Shown here piece after piece: positions 8,261-17,826 of a stretch of 64,000 nucleotides of DNA. Below the pieces are notes generated by a model. The model was given only the letters and a program-made list of their open reading frames with translations. It was not told the origin of the DNA and did no database searches. The first letter of the stretch is position 1, and every line of letters begins with the position of its first letter. The stretch covers positions 110,499 through 174,498 of the forward strand of contig NZ_JARCJD010000007.1 in assembly GCF_028890115.1 (NCBI RefSeq), written 5' to 3'. The DNA is from Phaeobacter sp. QD34_24 (lineage in GTDB: Bacteria > Pseudomonadota > Alphaproteobacteria > Rhodobacterales > Rhodobacteraceae). A program made the translations under genes and the position numbers.

Positions 8261-8277
8261 GGTCAGATTTGTTGACT
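8261..8277. promoter_or_regulatory. Candidate GntR/FadR-type operator, copy 2
   Basis: GGTCA-N7-TGACT repeats the dyad at 8176-8192 with the same 7-base spacer and one changed base. It lies 51 bases upstream of the aminotransferase start, where a bound repressor could block its promoter. Confidence 0.45.
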
Positions 8278-8327
8278 TAATGTTGGTAAAACATACTTTC
8301 GGCTCAAGTGGTCCAGGAGAAACGCCC

Positions 8328-9572
8328 ATGTCGTTGAAAGAGATCTTTGCCAGTCGCGCCCTGCGCATGAAGGCATCGGAAATCCGCGAGTTGCTGAAAC
8401 TGCTGGACCAGCCAGGAATCCTGTCTTTTGCCGGGGGCATCCCGGATCCCTCCCTGTTTCCGGCGGAGGCCTTTGCCGATGCCTTTGGTCAGGCGCTTAC
8501 GAACGGGCAACAGGGGCAATCGCTGCAATACTCCGTCAGCGAGGGGTATCTGCCGCTGAAGCAGTGGATCGTGGAGCGCATGGGGCGGCTCGGCATCACC
8601 TGTACGCCGGACAATATCCTGATCACCTCCGGGTCGCAGCAGGCGCTGGATTACCTGGGCAAGCTGTTCCTGTCGCCGGGCGATACCGCGCTGGTGACGG
8701 CGCCGACCTACCTGGGCGCGCTGGCGGCTTTCAACGCTTATGAGCCGCGCTATGACCAGTTGACCCTAGAGGGTAATCGCACCGCGCACAGCTATCGCGA
8801 TGGCGCCGAAAGCTCTGGCAGTGCGGTGAAATTCGCCTATCTGTCCGCCGATTTCGCAAATCCCACCGGGCAGACGGTGACGGAATCTGCCCGCGCCCGC
8901 ATGCTGGACCTGGCCGAGGAGCTGGACTGCGCCGTGATCGAGGATGGCGCCTATCAGGACCTGCGCTATGACGGGACGCCGGTGTCGCCGATCCTGGCCA
9001 TGGAACTGGGCCGCAAAGGCTCGATCGAGGACTGCCGGACGATCTATTGCGGCTCCTTCTCCAAGACCCTGTCGCCGGGGTTGCGGGTGGGCTGGGCGGT
9101 GGCCGCCAAGCCGGTGATCTCTCAGATGGTGCTGATCAAACAGGCCGCCGACCTGCATTCGGCGACCGTGAACCAGATGGCCGTGAACACCGTGGCACGG
9201 CAGATCTTCGACGCCCATGTGGAGAAGGTGCGCGCCGCCTACAAGGCCCGCCGGGATGCCATGCTGGCGGCCTTGCAGCGGCACATGCCGCCCGGCGTGC
9301 ACTGGACCCGGCCCGAGGGGGGCATGTTCGTCTGGCTGACCCTGCCTGCGGGCGTGAGCGGTGCAGAACTGTTGGCGCGCTCGCTTGAGACGGTGAAGGT
9401 CGCCTTTGTGCCGGGCCAGGCCTTCTTTGCCGATGGCGGTGGCAGCAATACGCTGCGGCTCAGCTTCTCGGTGCTGGCCGAGGCAGAGATCGAGGAGGGG
9501 ATCGCCCGTCTGGGGCAGCTCCTGTCCGAAGCCCCTGCCCAGACTCGGCAGCAGGCCGCGCAGATGGTATGA
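8328..9572 (+). CDS. PLP-dependent aminotransferase, fold type I (2-aminoadipate/aromatic type)
   Basis: This 414-residue cytosolic enzyme belongs to the PLP class I/II aminotransferases related to LysN and other MocR-like catalytic domains. Visible features are Tyr128 in APTYLG, NPTG at 178-181, Asp206 in EDGAY and the Schiff-base lysine Lys246 in GSFSKTLSPGLRVGW. The start at 8328 follows AGGAGAAACG. It diverges from the FadR-type regulator. The amino-group donor cannot be fixed by reading; amino-acid catabolism under control of an acid-sensing regulator is a reasonable inference. Confidence 0.9.
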   Translation: MSLKEIFASRALRMKASEIRELLKLLDQPGILSFAGGIPDPSLFPAEAFADAFGQALTNGQQGQSLQYSVSEGYLPLKQWIVERMGRLGITCTPDNILITSGSQQALDYLGKLFLSPGDTALVTAPTYLGALAAFNAYEPRYDQLTLEGNRTAHSYRDGAESSGSAVKFAYLSADFANPTGQTVTESARARMLDLAEELDCAVIEDGAYQDLRYDGTPVSPILAMELGRKGSIEDCRTIYCGSFSKTLSPGLRVGWAVAAKPVISQMVLIKQAADLHSATVNQMAVNTVARQIFDAHVEKVRAAYKARRDAMLAALQRHMPPGVHWTRPEGGMFVWLTLPAGVSGAELLARSLETVKVAFVPGQAFFADGGGSNTLRLSFSVLAEAEIEEGIARLGQLLSEAPAQTRQQAAQMV

Positions 9573-9625
9573 TACGCCTCAGCTCCGGCGTTTGATGGCC
9601 GGGCAAGAGGGGTGAGGCGGCTCCG

Positions 9626-9922
9626 ATGCGCGTTCCGACAATTGCGGTTTCTCTTTTGCTGATGGGCTGTGCTGCGCCCAGCACGCACTTCCAAGGGATC
9701 GAGCCGGTGCGGGTGACGGTGGAGGGCAGCAGCTTTGATCTGCGCCAACGCGGCACCCTGATCGAGGCGGTGCGTATCAACCCCGAATATGCGCCCCGCT
9801 TGGGACCGCTGAGGGATCGCGCGCGGCGCGCGATGGCGGCTTCCAGCGGCTGCAGGGTGCGTTGGGTGATGGGGGATCAGGCGCTATTGCTGGGGCGCCT
9901 GGACTGTCGCGATCGCCTGTGA
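9626..9922 (+). CDS. Small uncharacterised lipoprotein
   Basis: The 98-residue product begins with a signal peptide and lipobox (LLLMGC, Cys15), so it is likely lipidated and anchored in an envelope membrane. The rest is a short soluble domain with two cysteines (one in SSGCRVRW, one near the C-terminus in RLDCRDRL) that could form a disulfide. I do not recognise the family. It lies between the aminotransferase and smc with 53 and 146 bases of spacing, so it is probably its own unit. Confidence 0.75.
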   Translation: MRVPTIAVSLLLMGCAAPSTHFQGIEPVRVTVEGSSFDLRQRGTLIEAVRINPEYAPRLGPLRDRARRAMAASSGCRVRWVMGDQALLLGRLDCRDRL

Positions 9923-10068
9923 TCGCGGGTTTCGGCCTGTTTTTTCGGGTTATCCACAAGATATAGTGGCGACAGCCTGCCTTTGGTCCTGATTTGGGGG
10001 CTGCGCCGTTGACTCACGGCCTGCGAACCTGCTGAGGTTTTTGCCACGAGAATCACAAAGGGGCGGTT

Positions 10069-13000
10069 TTGCGCTTTTCCAAACTCAGGCTCAACGGCTT
10101 CAAAAGCTTTGTCGATCCGACCGATCTGATCATCGCGGATGGGCTGACCGGCGTTGTCGGGCCGAATGGCTGTGGCAAGTCGAACCTTTTGGAGGCGCTG
10201 CGCTGGGTGATGGGGGAGACCCGCGCCCGCGCCATGCGCGGCGGCGGCATGGAGGATGTGATCTTTGCCGGTACCTCCTCCCGCTCGGCGCGCAATTTCG
10301 CCGAGGTGAGCCTGCAGATCGACAACAGCGATCGGCTGGCGCCCTCCGGGTTCAACGACAGCGATCAGCTGGAAATCGTGCGCCGCATCACCCGCGACGT
10401 GGGCAGCGCCTATAAATCCAACGGCAAGGATGTGCGCGCGCGCGATGTGCAGATGCTGTTTGCCGATGCCTCGACCGGCGCGCATTCGCCGGCCCTGGTG
10501 CGGCAGGGGCAGATTTCCGAGCTGATCAACGCCAAACCCAAGGCACGCCGCCGCATCCTGGAGGAAGCCGCAGGCATCTCCGGCCTTTATCAGCGTCGCC
10601 ACGAGGCGGAGCTGAAGCTGAAGAACACCGAACAGAACCTGCTGCGCGTCGATGACGTGATAGAACAGCTGGCAGCACAGCTATCGCAACTGGCGCGGCA
10701 GGCCAAACAGGCGCAGCGCTATCGCGATATCGGGGAAAAGCTGCGTCTGGCCGAGGGCATGTTGCTCTATCGCCGTTGGCGCGAGGCGGACGATGCCCGC
10801 CAGGCGGCCGAGGACGAGCTGCGCATCCGCATCACCCAGGCTGCCAAGGCTGAGGCGCTGAGCCGTGCTGCGGGTGAAAAGCGCGCCAAGGATGAAGAGG
10901 CGCTGCCGCCTCTGCGCGAGGAAGAAGCCATTGCCGCCGCCATCCTGCAGCGCCTTGTGGTGCAGCGCGATGCGCTGAGCGACCAGGAGGCGCAGGCGCG
11001 GCAGGCGATTGAGCGGCTGACCTCCCGCATTCAGCAGCTTGGCAATGACATTGAACGTGAAGGGGGGCTCAACCGCGATGCGGGAGAGACCATCGAGCGC
11101 CTTGAATGGGAACAGCGCGAACTCTCCAAGGCCAGCGAAGGCCATGATGATCGCCTGTCCGAGGCCGCCGAACTGGCGCGCGATGCCGGGCAGATCCTGG
11201 AGGCGCGCGAAGAGCACCTGGCACAGGTGACCGAAGACGTGGCCCGGCTTGCCGCGCGCCACCAGTCGGCCCGCCGCCTGGTCGAGGATTGCCAGCGTGC
11301 CCTGCAACGGGCGACGGACGAGGGCGAGAAATCCCGCGCCGCACAGGAGAGCGCAGAGGAAGCGCTGGAGCAATCGCAAGAGCTGTTCGAGGCTGCCGTT
11401 GCCGCCGAGGAAGATGCCCGCGAAGCCGCCGAGGCCGCCGAAGAGGCGCTGGCCGCCGCGGATGAGCTGCGCGCCGACACCCAGGAGCGCGAGACCGAGG
11501 CGCGCTCGCAGCGCTCGGAAGCCGAAGGGGAACTGGGGGCGCTCAGGGCCGAGGTGACCGCGCTGGCCAAACTGGTGGAGCGCGACACCGCCGAGGGTGG
11601 CCAGATCCTGGATGAGCTGAGCGTGACGCCGGGCTATGAAAAGGCGCTGGGTGCGGCCCTCGCGGATGATTTGCGCGCGCCTTTGGCGGAGGTGGATGGT
11701 CCCACCGGCTGGGTAACGCTGGCAGGCTATGATCGCGACGCGCCGCTGCCGGATGGGGTGGATCCCCTGGCGAAATATGTCTCCGGCCCCGAGGCGCTGG
11801 CCCGGCGGATCGGTCAGATCGGCCTGGTGGAAGGCGATGCCGCCCGCGATCTGCAGGCGCAGCTGAAGCCGGGGCAACGGCTGGTGACGCTGGACGGGGA
11901 CCTGTGGCGCTGGGATGGTTACCGGGCCTGGGCCGAGGATGCCCCCAGTGCCGCCGCGCTGCGGTTGGAACAGCTCAATCGGCTTGAGGCCCTGAAACAG
12001 GACCTGGAACGGGTCGGGGCCCGTGCTGATGGTGCCCGCGCCGCCCATGAAACGCTGCTGCGCAAGCTCGAAGAAGTGTCCCAGGCGGATCAACTGGCCC
12101 GTCAGGCCCGCCGTGCTGCCGACCAGCGGGTCGCGGATGCGGCCCGCGCGCTGAGCCGGGCAGAGGCGGATCGCAACATGGCCGAGGGCAAGCTGGAAAC
12201 CCTTGGCATCGCCCTGGCCCGTCACGACGAAGACGCCATGGCCGCGCGCCTGCAGCTGACCGAGGCCGAGACCGCCCATGCGGATCTGGGGAACCTCGAC
12301 GAGGCCCGCGCGGTGGTGGAAGAGATCAAGCAGCAGGTGGAAGCCGCCCGTATCACCATGCTGACGCATCGCTCCTCTCATGACGAGCTGCGCCGCGAGG
12401 GCGAGGCGCGCACCAAACGCGCCCAGCAGGTCACCAAGGAACTGTCGGGCTGGCGTCATCGCCTTGAAACCGCCGAACGGCGGATCGAAGAATTGGCCGA
12501 ACGGCGCGAGGCCTCGCAGGAGGAGTTGGAAGACGCCCATGCGGTGCCGGCCGAGATCGCCGAGAAACGCGAAGAGCTGAACGAGGCGATCGAGGAGGCC
12601 GAGGCCCGCAAGGCGGCCGCCACGGATGCCCTGGTCGCGGCCGAAGGTGTGCTGCGCGAGGCGGTCCAGGCGGAACGCGATTGCGAGCGGCTGGCCTCCG
12701 AGGCGCGCGAGGCTCGCGCTCGATCAGAGGCGCGGTTCGACGGGGCGCGCGAAACCGTCGCCCATGCTGCCGAGCGGATCGCCGAGGAACAGAATTGCGC
12801 GCCGCAGGCTTTGCTCGATCAGCTGGACACCGACCCGGATCAGATGCCCTCGGCCGAGGCGCTGGAGGCGGAAGTATCCCGCCACAAGCGACAGCGCGAT
12901 GCCCTGGGCGCGGTGAACCTGCGCGCCGAGGAGGACGCCCGCGAGATCCAGACCGAATATGACGAGCTGGTTGCGGAAAAGCAGGATCTGGAGGAAGCGG

Positions 13001-13524
13001 TAAAGACCCTGCGCAGCGGCATTGCCAGCCTCAACCGCGAAGGGCGCGAACGCCTGTTGACCGCATTCGAGCAGGTCAACGCCAGTTTTGCCATGCTGTT
13101 CACCCATCTCTTTGGCGGCGGTGAGGCGAACCTGGTGATGGTCGAAAGCGACGATCCGCTGGATGCGGGCCTGGAGATCATGTGCCAGCCGCCGGGCAAG
13201 AAGCTCTCGACCCTGTCGCTCTTGTCGGGCGGTGAGCAGACCCTCACGGCCATGGCGCTGATCTTTGCGGTCTTCCTGTCCAACCCGGCGCCGATCTGTG
13301 TGCTGGACGAGGTGGACGCGCCGCTGGATGACGCCAATGTCACGCGCTTCTGTGACCTTCTGGACGAGATGTGCCGCCAGACCGACACCCGCTTCCTGAT
13401 CATCACCCACCACGCGGTGACCATGGCGCGCATGGATCGGCTGTTTGGTGTCACCATGCAGGAAAAGGGCGTCAGCCAGCTGGTTTCGGTCGACCTGAAG
13501 AAGGCCGAAGCCATGGTTGCCTGA
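10069..13524 (+). CDS. smc: Chromosome segregation protein SMC
   Basis: The 1151-residue ATPase is the core of bacterial condensin. The N-terminal head has Walker A GPNGCGKSN (31-39), long coiled-coil arms flank a hinge at about 505-640, and the C-terminal head has the ABC signature LSGGEQ followed by Walker B CVLDEVDAPLDD. Length matches the family. The start is TTG at 10069, supported by AAAGGGG seven bases upstream and by the exact conserved N-terminus MRFSKLRLNGFKSF. No scpA or scpB is adjacent. Confidence 0.97.
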   Translation: MRFSKLRLNGFKSFVDPTDLIIADGLTGVVGPNGCGKSNLLEALRWVMGETRARAMRGGGMEDVIFAGTSSRSARNFAEVSLQIDNSDRLAPSGFNDSDQLEIVRRITRDVGSAYKSNGKDVRARDVQMLFADASTGAHSPALVRQGQISELINAKPKARRRILEEAAGISGLYQRRHEAELKLKNTEQNLLRVDDVIEQLAAQLSQLARQAKQAQRYRDIGEKLRLAEGMLLYRRWREADDARQAAEDELRIRITQAAKAEALSRAAGEKRAKDEEALPPLREEEAIAAAILQRLVVQRDALSDQEAQARQAIERLTSRIQQLGNDIEREGGLNRDAGETIERLEWEQRELSKASEGHDDRLSEAAELARDAGQILEAREEHLAQVTEDVARLAARHQSARRLVEDCQRALQRATDEGEKSRAAQESAEEALEQSQELFEAAVAAEEDAREAAEAAEEALAAADELRADTQERETEARSQRSEAEGELGALRAEVTALAKLVERDTAEGGQILDELSVTPGYEKALGAALADDLRAPLAEVDGPTGWVTLAGYDRDAPLPDGVDPLAKYVSGPEALARRIGQIGLVEGDAARDLQAQLKPGQRLVTLDGDLWRWDGYRAWAEDAPSAAALRLEQLNRLEALKQDLERVGARADGARAAHETLLRKLEEVSQADQLARQARRAADQRVADAARALSRAEADRNMAEGKLETLGIALARHDEDAMAARLQLTEAETAHADLGNLDEARAVVEEIKQQVEAARITMLTHRSSHDELRREGEARTKRAQQVTKELSGWRHRLETAERRIEELAERREASQEELEDAHAVPAEIAEKREELNEAIEEAEARKAAATDALVAAEGVLREAVQAERDCERLASEAREARARSEARFDGARETVAHAAERIAEEQNCAPQALLDQLDTDPDQMPSAEALEAEVSRHKRQRDALGAVNLRAEEDAREIQTEYDELVAEKQDLEEAVKTLRSGIASLNREGRERLLTAFEQVNASFAMLFTHLFGGGEANLVMVESDDPLDAGLEIMCQPPGKKLSTLSLLSGGEQTLTAMALIFAVFLSNPAPICVLDEVDAPLDDANVTRFCDLLDEMCRQTDTRFLIITHHAVTMARMDRLFGVTMQEKGVSQLVSVDLKKAEAMVA

Positions 13525-13555
13525 TCGGTTTCCCGCCCCTTGGGGGCAACCGATC
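13523..13555 (+). terminator. Terminator-like hairpin at the smc stop codon
   Basis: GATCGGTT and AACCGATC form a perfect 8-base outer stem that encloses GCCCC-TTG-GGGGC. The 5' arm overlaps the TGA of smc. There is no T-run after it, so it may act as an RNA 3'-end stabiliser or Rho-assisted stop rather than a classic intrinsic terminator. Confidence 0.55.
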
Positions 13556-13659
13556 TGCGCCGTCTCGGCGGAAACTCCCCCCTGTCAGGCCGGAGAATTT
13601 CTTGTGCCAGGGCAGGCCCCGACTTAGGCTCTTGCTAAACGCCGAAAAGGAGAACCGCC

Positions 13660-14127
13660 ATGCCCCTCGCCAGATCCCTTGCCGTCGCCAGCCTCGTGAT
13701 GTTGCCTTTGGCGGCGCAGGCCGAAAACCTTTATGCCTTGGATGCAGGAAGCCTGGCGCGGTTCTTTGAGAATGAGGGGGCCGAGGTCGAGCGGACAACC
13801 GACAATGTGGGCGACCCCAAATTGCGTGTCGACTATTACGGCAGCGAATTCTCGGTCTACTACTACGGCTGCGACAACAACCGGAACTGCGATGCGGTGC
13901 AGTTCTTCTCGGGCTATCAGACCGATGGATCCGTGCGCCTGTCCAAGGTGAACGAGTGGAACATGCAGAACCGGTTTGCCCGCAGCTATATTTCCGAGGA
14001 AGGCTCGGCCCGGATCGAGATGGACATCTTCATGGGTCAGGACGGGATCAGCGCCGATGACTTTGCCCGCCAGGTTTCGATCTGGTCGCGTGCGATGAAG
14101 GATTTTGAAGAGTTCATCGGCTGGTAA
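13660..14127 (+). CDS. Secreted YbjN-domain protein
   Basis: The 155-residue product has a cleavable signal peptide (MPLARSLAVASLVMLPLAAQA, cleavage near residue 21) and a mature domain resembling YbjN/type III chaperone-like folds (LRVDYYGSEFSVYYYGC, then NRFARSYISEEGSARIEMDI). The paired cysteines in YGCDNNRNCD suggest a periplasmic disulfide. The function of this family is not established. A GGAG ribosome site precedes the ATG. Confidence 0.75.
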   Translation: MPLARSLAVASLVMLPLAAQAENLYALDAGSLARFFENEGAEVERTTDNVGDPKLRVDYYGSEFSVYYYGCDNNRNCDAVQFFSGYQTDGSVRLSKVNEWNMQNRFARSYISEEGSARIEMDIFMGQDGISADDFARQVSIWSRAMKDFEEFIGW

Positions 14128-14220
14128 GCCTTTGCCCGTGCAGCTGCAGCTTAAATCGGGGTCGGGCTCTGTCACCGGATCGTGACCCCGCCTGGCCCTC
14201 AAAACCGCTAGGCTGCGGGG

Positions 14221-14586
14221 ATGAGATGCGCCCTGGTATCAACAGCACTGTTTCTTTTGGCGGCTGCGGCTGTGGCCGATGCGCCCGGTTGGGCTTTGCG
14301 GCCCTCAGATCGGCCATTTGATCCGGTCGAACTGGCCGCGCTGCCGGGGCAATCCTTCGTGTTCTACGATGATGGAGAGGCCCGTTTTGGTTCCGATGGA
14401 GCCTATTCCTATACCTATTCAGCGGTGAATGGCGGCGGCACCAGCTGGGGCAGCTATCACCTTGCGCCTGACGGCAGTGTCTGCATCGACTTCGTGGACG
14501 GGTTTTCCCGCTGTGATCTCTATGTTCACAGCGGCACCCGCGTGGTGCTGATCACCCAAAAGGGCGCGCGGTTTCCTGTGCGCTAA
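14221..14586 (+). CDS. Uncharacterised periplasmic protein
   Basis: This 121-residue protein has an N-terminal signal peptide (cleavage near residues 18-20, AVADA) and a small beta-rich mature domain with the repeats SYTYS and GSYHL and two cysteines spaced nine residues apart (VCIDFVDGFSRC). It resembles short Rhodobacteraceae secreted proteins of unknown role. It converges with the lytic transglycosylase after 10 bases. No ribosome site stronger than CGGGG is seen. Confidence 0.7.
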   Translation: MRCALVSTALFLLAAAAVADAPGWALRPSDRPFDPVELAALPGQSFVFYDDGEARFGSDGAYSYTYSAVNGGGTSWGSYHLAPDGSVCIDFVDGFSRCDLYVHSGTRVVLITQKGARFPVR

Positions 14587-14596
14587 GGCCTGGGTG

Positions 14597-15769
14597 TCAG
14601 AGCCGGTTCAGCAGCGCAGGCGTGGGCCAGGCATCGGCTGGCAGGCCAAGGCGTTTTTGTTCACTCTGTACCGCGATCCGGGTCTTGGCACCCAGGATGC
14701 CGTCGATATCCCCCACGTCATGCCCCAGGGACCGCAGCTTTTTCTGGAGCTGCTTCATCTGCGCGCCGCTGAGGCTCTGATCGGGATTGCCTGCGTCATA
14801 GACCGCAGCGCCCTCCAGCCGGGTGGCGAAATAGGCGGCGGTCATCACGTAGGTGAAACTCTGGTTCCATTCGAAATAGACGTCGAAATTCGGATAGGCG
14901 AGGAAGGCCGGCCCCTTGTGCCCCTGCGGCAGGATCAGCGAGGCGGGCGTTTCAGGGGCGGGCAGGCGTCCGTCGCGCGCGGCAACCCCCATGCGCGCCC
15001 AGTCCGCCACACTCAGCTTTTGCGCAGGCCCGGTGAGCGACAGATCGATGCCGCCGGGCAGGCGCACCTCCTGGATCCAGGGCTGCCCTGCGCGCCAGCC
15101 GAGGTGGGACAACATCTTGGCCCCGGACATCAGCGCATCGGGCGCCGAGGTCTTGAGCGTCACATGCCCGTCGCCATCCGCATCGACGCCGTTTTCAAGA
15201 ATGTCGCGGGGCAGCATCTGCACCATGCCGATTTCCCCGGCCCAGGCGCCGGTGGTGCGCGCCGGGTCGAAATCTCCGTGTGAAAACAGCTCCAGCGCGG
15301 CAAAGATCTGCGGGCGAAACAGCTCCGGGCGGCGGCAATCATGGGCCAGGGTCACCAGCGCGTTGCGGGTGTTGAAATCGCCCTGGAAGGCGCCGTAATC
15401 GGTCTCGAACGCCCAGAAGGCCAAGAGCACGCCGCGGTTGATGCCATAGGTGCTTTCGATGCGCCGGAAGGTGCTGTCGTATTTCTTTGACATCGCCTTG
15501 CCCCGGTCGATCCGGTTCTGCGAGATCAGGCGGCGCGAAAACTCGATAAAGGGTTTCTGGAACACCCCCTGTGCCCGGTCGGCGCGCAGCACCTTTGGAT
15601 CCTGCTCTGTACCCTTGAAGAAGGCGTTCACCGTGGCGGGATCAAAGCCTGCTGTCACGGCCTCCTGTTTCAAGCCTGCGATGAAATCAGAAAAGCTGCC
15701 GCCGCATTCAGCCATGGCGCTTGCGGGCAGCAACGCGGCGGTTGCAAGGGAAAGGGCCAGTTTGCGCAT
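14597..15769 (-). CDS. Lytic murein transglycosylase, MltB type with peptidoglycan-binding domain
   Basis: This 390-residue exported enzyme cleaves glycan strands of peptidoglycan with formation of 1,6-anhydromuramic ends. It has a signal peptide (about residues 1-20), a transglycosylase SLT_2 domain at about 25-320 with catalytic Glu122 in AFETDYGAF, and a C-terminal PG_binding_1 repeat at about 330-390 (QLQKKLRSLGHDVGDIDGILG). The start at 15769 gives the signal peptide; longer frames add unrelated residues. It lies 44 bases downstream of cobD on the same strand. Confidence 0.92.
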   Translation of the reverse strand: MRKLALSLATAALLPASAMAECGGSFSDFIAGLKQEAVTAGFDPATVNAFFKGTEQDPKVLRADRAQGVFQKPFIEFSRRLISQNRIDRGKAMSKKYDSTFRRIESTYGINRGVLLAFWAFETDYGAFQGDFNTRNALVTLAHDCRRPELFRPQIFAALELFSHGDFDPARTTGAWAGEIGMVQMLPRDILENGVDADGDGHVTLKTSAPDALMSGAKMLSHLGWRAGQPWIQEVRLPGGIDLSLTGPAQKLSVADWARMGVAARDGRLPAPETPASLILPQGHKGPAFLAYPNFDVYFEWNQSFTYVMTAAYFATRLEGAAVYDAGNPDQSLSGAQMKQLQKKLRSLGHDVGDIDGILGAKTRIAVQSEQKRLGLPADAWPTPALLNRL

Positions 15770-15813
15770 GCCTTCGGTGTCCTTTCTAGACAGGGAGGTT
15801 GCCTTGATATGTG

Positions 15814-16725
15814 CTAGAAGATCACCGCGATGGCAACTGTCAACACAAGGCCTAGCGCCCAGGCCATCCACAGCATCTCGGTGCAGCGCCGGATCGCATG
15901 GGCGTCAGCGCTTTTGGCGCCAGCCTCGTGCACCCATGGAAAATCGCGCATCTTTCCGTCGTAGGATCGTGGCCCCGATAGCGCCACGTTCAATGCGCGC
16001 GCCATGGCCGCCTCGGGCCAGCCGGCATTGGGAGAGCGGTGCTGTTTCGCATCGGCCGCGATGGCGGGCCAGTCGCGCAGCACGCGGCCGCTCACCGCGA
16101 TCAGCACGGCGGTCAGCCGCGCCGGGATCAGGTTCAAAAGATCATCCAGCCGGGCGGCGGCCCATCCGAACTCCTCGTAACGCGCGTTGCGGTAGCCGAT
16201 CATGCTGTCGGCGGTATTGATCATCTTGTAGGCGATCAGCCCCGGCAGCCCGGCCACCAGGAACCAGAAGGCGGGTGCAATCACCCCGTCCGACATGTTT
16301 TCCGCACCGCTTTCGATGGCAGAGCGCGCCACTTGCGGGCCGGTCATGCCGTCGGTGTCGCGGCTGACGATCATCGCCACCGCCTGGCGCCCGCCCTCCA
16401 GACCGTTTCGCAGCCCTGTGACCACGGCCAGAAGATGATCGATCAGGGAGCGTTGCGCGATCAGCACGGCGGCCAGCAGGATCTCGACCAGGGGACCAAA
16501 GAGCGACAGCAGCCAGCCCAGGATCAAGCCCGTCAGGATCAGAGCCGATGCGGCCGCCACGCCCTTGATCTTGCGACCACTGCCTGCGTTCAGCCCCTCG
16601 TCCAGTGTCTTGACCAGCCGACCCATCAGCACAGCGGGATGCGGCAGACGATCCCACAGCCAGCGCGGTTCACCAAAGAGCGCATCCAGGATCAGAGCAA
16701 GGGCAAGGAGTGTGGCGGTGCTCAA
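15814..16725 (-). CDS. cobD: Adenosylcobinamide-phosphate synthase (CbiB/CobD)
   Basis: The 303-residue integral membrane protein joins the aminopropanol phosphate side chain to adenosylcobyric acid in cobalamin synthesis. It has several hydrophobic helices and the conserved N-terminal [23 protein letters not shown], plus [27 protein letters not shown]. It overlaps cobC by four bases, so both steps of the nucleotide-loop side chain are co-expressed. Other B12 genes are not in the window. Confidence 0.95.
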   Translation of the reverse strand: MSTATLLALALILDALFGEPRWLWDRLPHPAVLMGRLVKTLDEGLNAGSGRKIKGVAAASALILTGLILGWLLSLFGPLVEILLAAVLIAQRSLIDHLLAVVTGLRNGLEGGRQAVAMIVSRDTDGMTGPQVARSAIESGAENMSDGVIAPAFWFLVAGLPGLIAYKMINTADSMIGYRNARYEEFGWAAARLDDLLNLIPARLTAVLIAVSGRVLRDWPAIAADAKQHRSPNAGWPEAAMARALNVALSGPRSYDGKMRDFPWVHEAGAKSADAHAIRRCTEMLWMAWALGLVLTVAIAVIF

Positions 16726-17684
16726 AGGGCGGCCTCCAAACGGGTCCAGCCATGGTCCGGCGGCAGGCCAAGGCGCAGGTATGTGGTGGAATAGGGGAAG
16801 ATGCGGCTCCAGATATGGGCGCGGGCCAGCCGATCCTGCCAGGCGGCGGCATCATCCACGCGATAGAGCCGGAACAGGTCCGTGCCGCCGACCAGTTCGC
16901 CGCCCCTGGGCAGGACCAGATCGTCGAGGCGGGCGGCATCCCTTGCCAGCCGGGCACGGGTCTGCGCGGCCCAATCGCCATCGGTGAGCGCGCGAATGCC
17001 GGTCTTCAGCGCCGGGCCGGACACGGCCCAGGGGCCTTGCAGATCGGCCAGGCGTGAAATCAGCGCCGGATCCCCGATGGCAAAGCCCAATCGCAAGCCA
17101 GCCAGCCCCCAGAACTTGCCAAAGCTTTTCAGGACCAGCGTTCCCGGCTCCTTGGCCAGGTGGATCAGGCTTTGATCCGGGCAGATGTCGCAGAAGCTTT
17201 CGTCGATGATGCGAAACGGCGTGTTGAAGTCTGAGGCCTGCCACAGGCGCCCGTCGGGATTGTTGGGATGGACGGCGACGCAGGCCTCGGCCGGCTGGGT
17301 GTCTGCGATGCGCCAGCCCTGCGCGAGAAAGGCGGCAGCGTGTTCATTATAGGTGGGCGTGTCGATCCGTACCCAGCGGGCGGCCGCCAGCGCAGGTGCC
17401 AGGGCAATCAGGGCCGAGGCGCCGGGGGAGGCCAGCACCGCCGCACCCTCTGGCACGCGCCAGAACTCGCGCGCCGCCCGGTTCAGCTCGTCGGCGGCGG
17501 TCGCATCGGGCAGGGCGGACCAATCCTCGGCTGTGAAATCGGGCAAGGGATAGGGGGCTGGATTGATGCCGGTGGACAGATCGATCCACTCCGAGCGCAG
17601 GCCGCCATATGTGGCAATGGCTGCGGAGAGATTACCGCCATGGTCGCGTGCGGTGGGTTCAGCCCCGGTATCCAGTGTCACCAT
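16722..17684 (-). CDS. cobC: Threonine-phosphate decarboxylase
   Basis: The 320-residue PLP enzyme of the class I/II aminotransferase fold makes (R)-1-amino-2-propanol O-2-phosphate for the B12 side chain. Visible are [12 protein letters not shown] near the N-terminus, HPNNPDG, and the PLP lysine segment [17 protein letters not shown]. The ATG at 17684 follows AGGG at six bases; a GTG at 17711 would add nine residues and is possible. Its 3' end overlaps cobD. No cobalamin riboswitch consensus is visible upstream. Confidence 0.92.
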   Translation of the reverse strand: MVTLDTGAEPTARDHGGNLSAAIATYGGLRSEWIDLSTGINPAPYPLPDFTAEDWSALPDATAADELNRAAREFWRVPEGAAVLASPGASALIALAPALAAARWVRIDTPTYNEHAAAFLAQGWRIADTQPAEACVAVHPNNPDGRLWQASDFNTPFRIIDESFCDICPDQSLIHLAKEPGTLVLKSFGKFWGLAGLRLGFAIGDPALISRLADLQGPWAVSGPALKTGIRALTDGDWAAQTRARLARDAARLDDLVLPRGGELVGGTDLFRLYRVDDAAAWQDRLARAHIWSRIFPYSTTYLRLGLPPDHGWTRLEAAL

Positions 17685-17826
17685 TTCAGGCCCTGACTCG
17701 TGAAAGGACACCGATCACCCGGTGCCGGTCGTCAGCCATATGAAACAGGTCAGGTGATAAAGCAACTGGACACTGCAACCCAGGGCGGCATTTTGCGGGC
17801 TGGCAGTCAAAAAGGTAAGGAATTCC

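Noticed and set aside
9950..9958. A replication origin near smc
   Set aside because: Only one DnaA box was seen and there is no A/T-rich unwinding region or dnaA, parA or parB gene nearby.
10681..12540. A 619-codon open frame antisense to smc
   Set aside because: It lies opposite the Ala/Glu-rich coiled coil of SMC, and its composition is simply the complement of those codons.
17685..17826. Cobalamin riboswitch upstream of cobC
   Set aside because: I looked for the B12-box consensus (AGYCMGGAGACC type) on the minus strand and did not find it; only a small GGCACCG/CGGTGTC hairpin is present.
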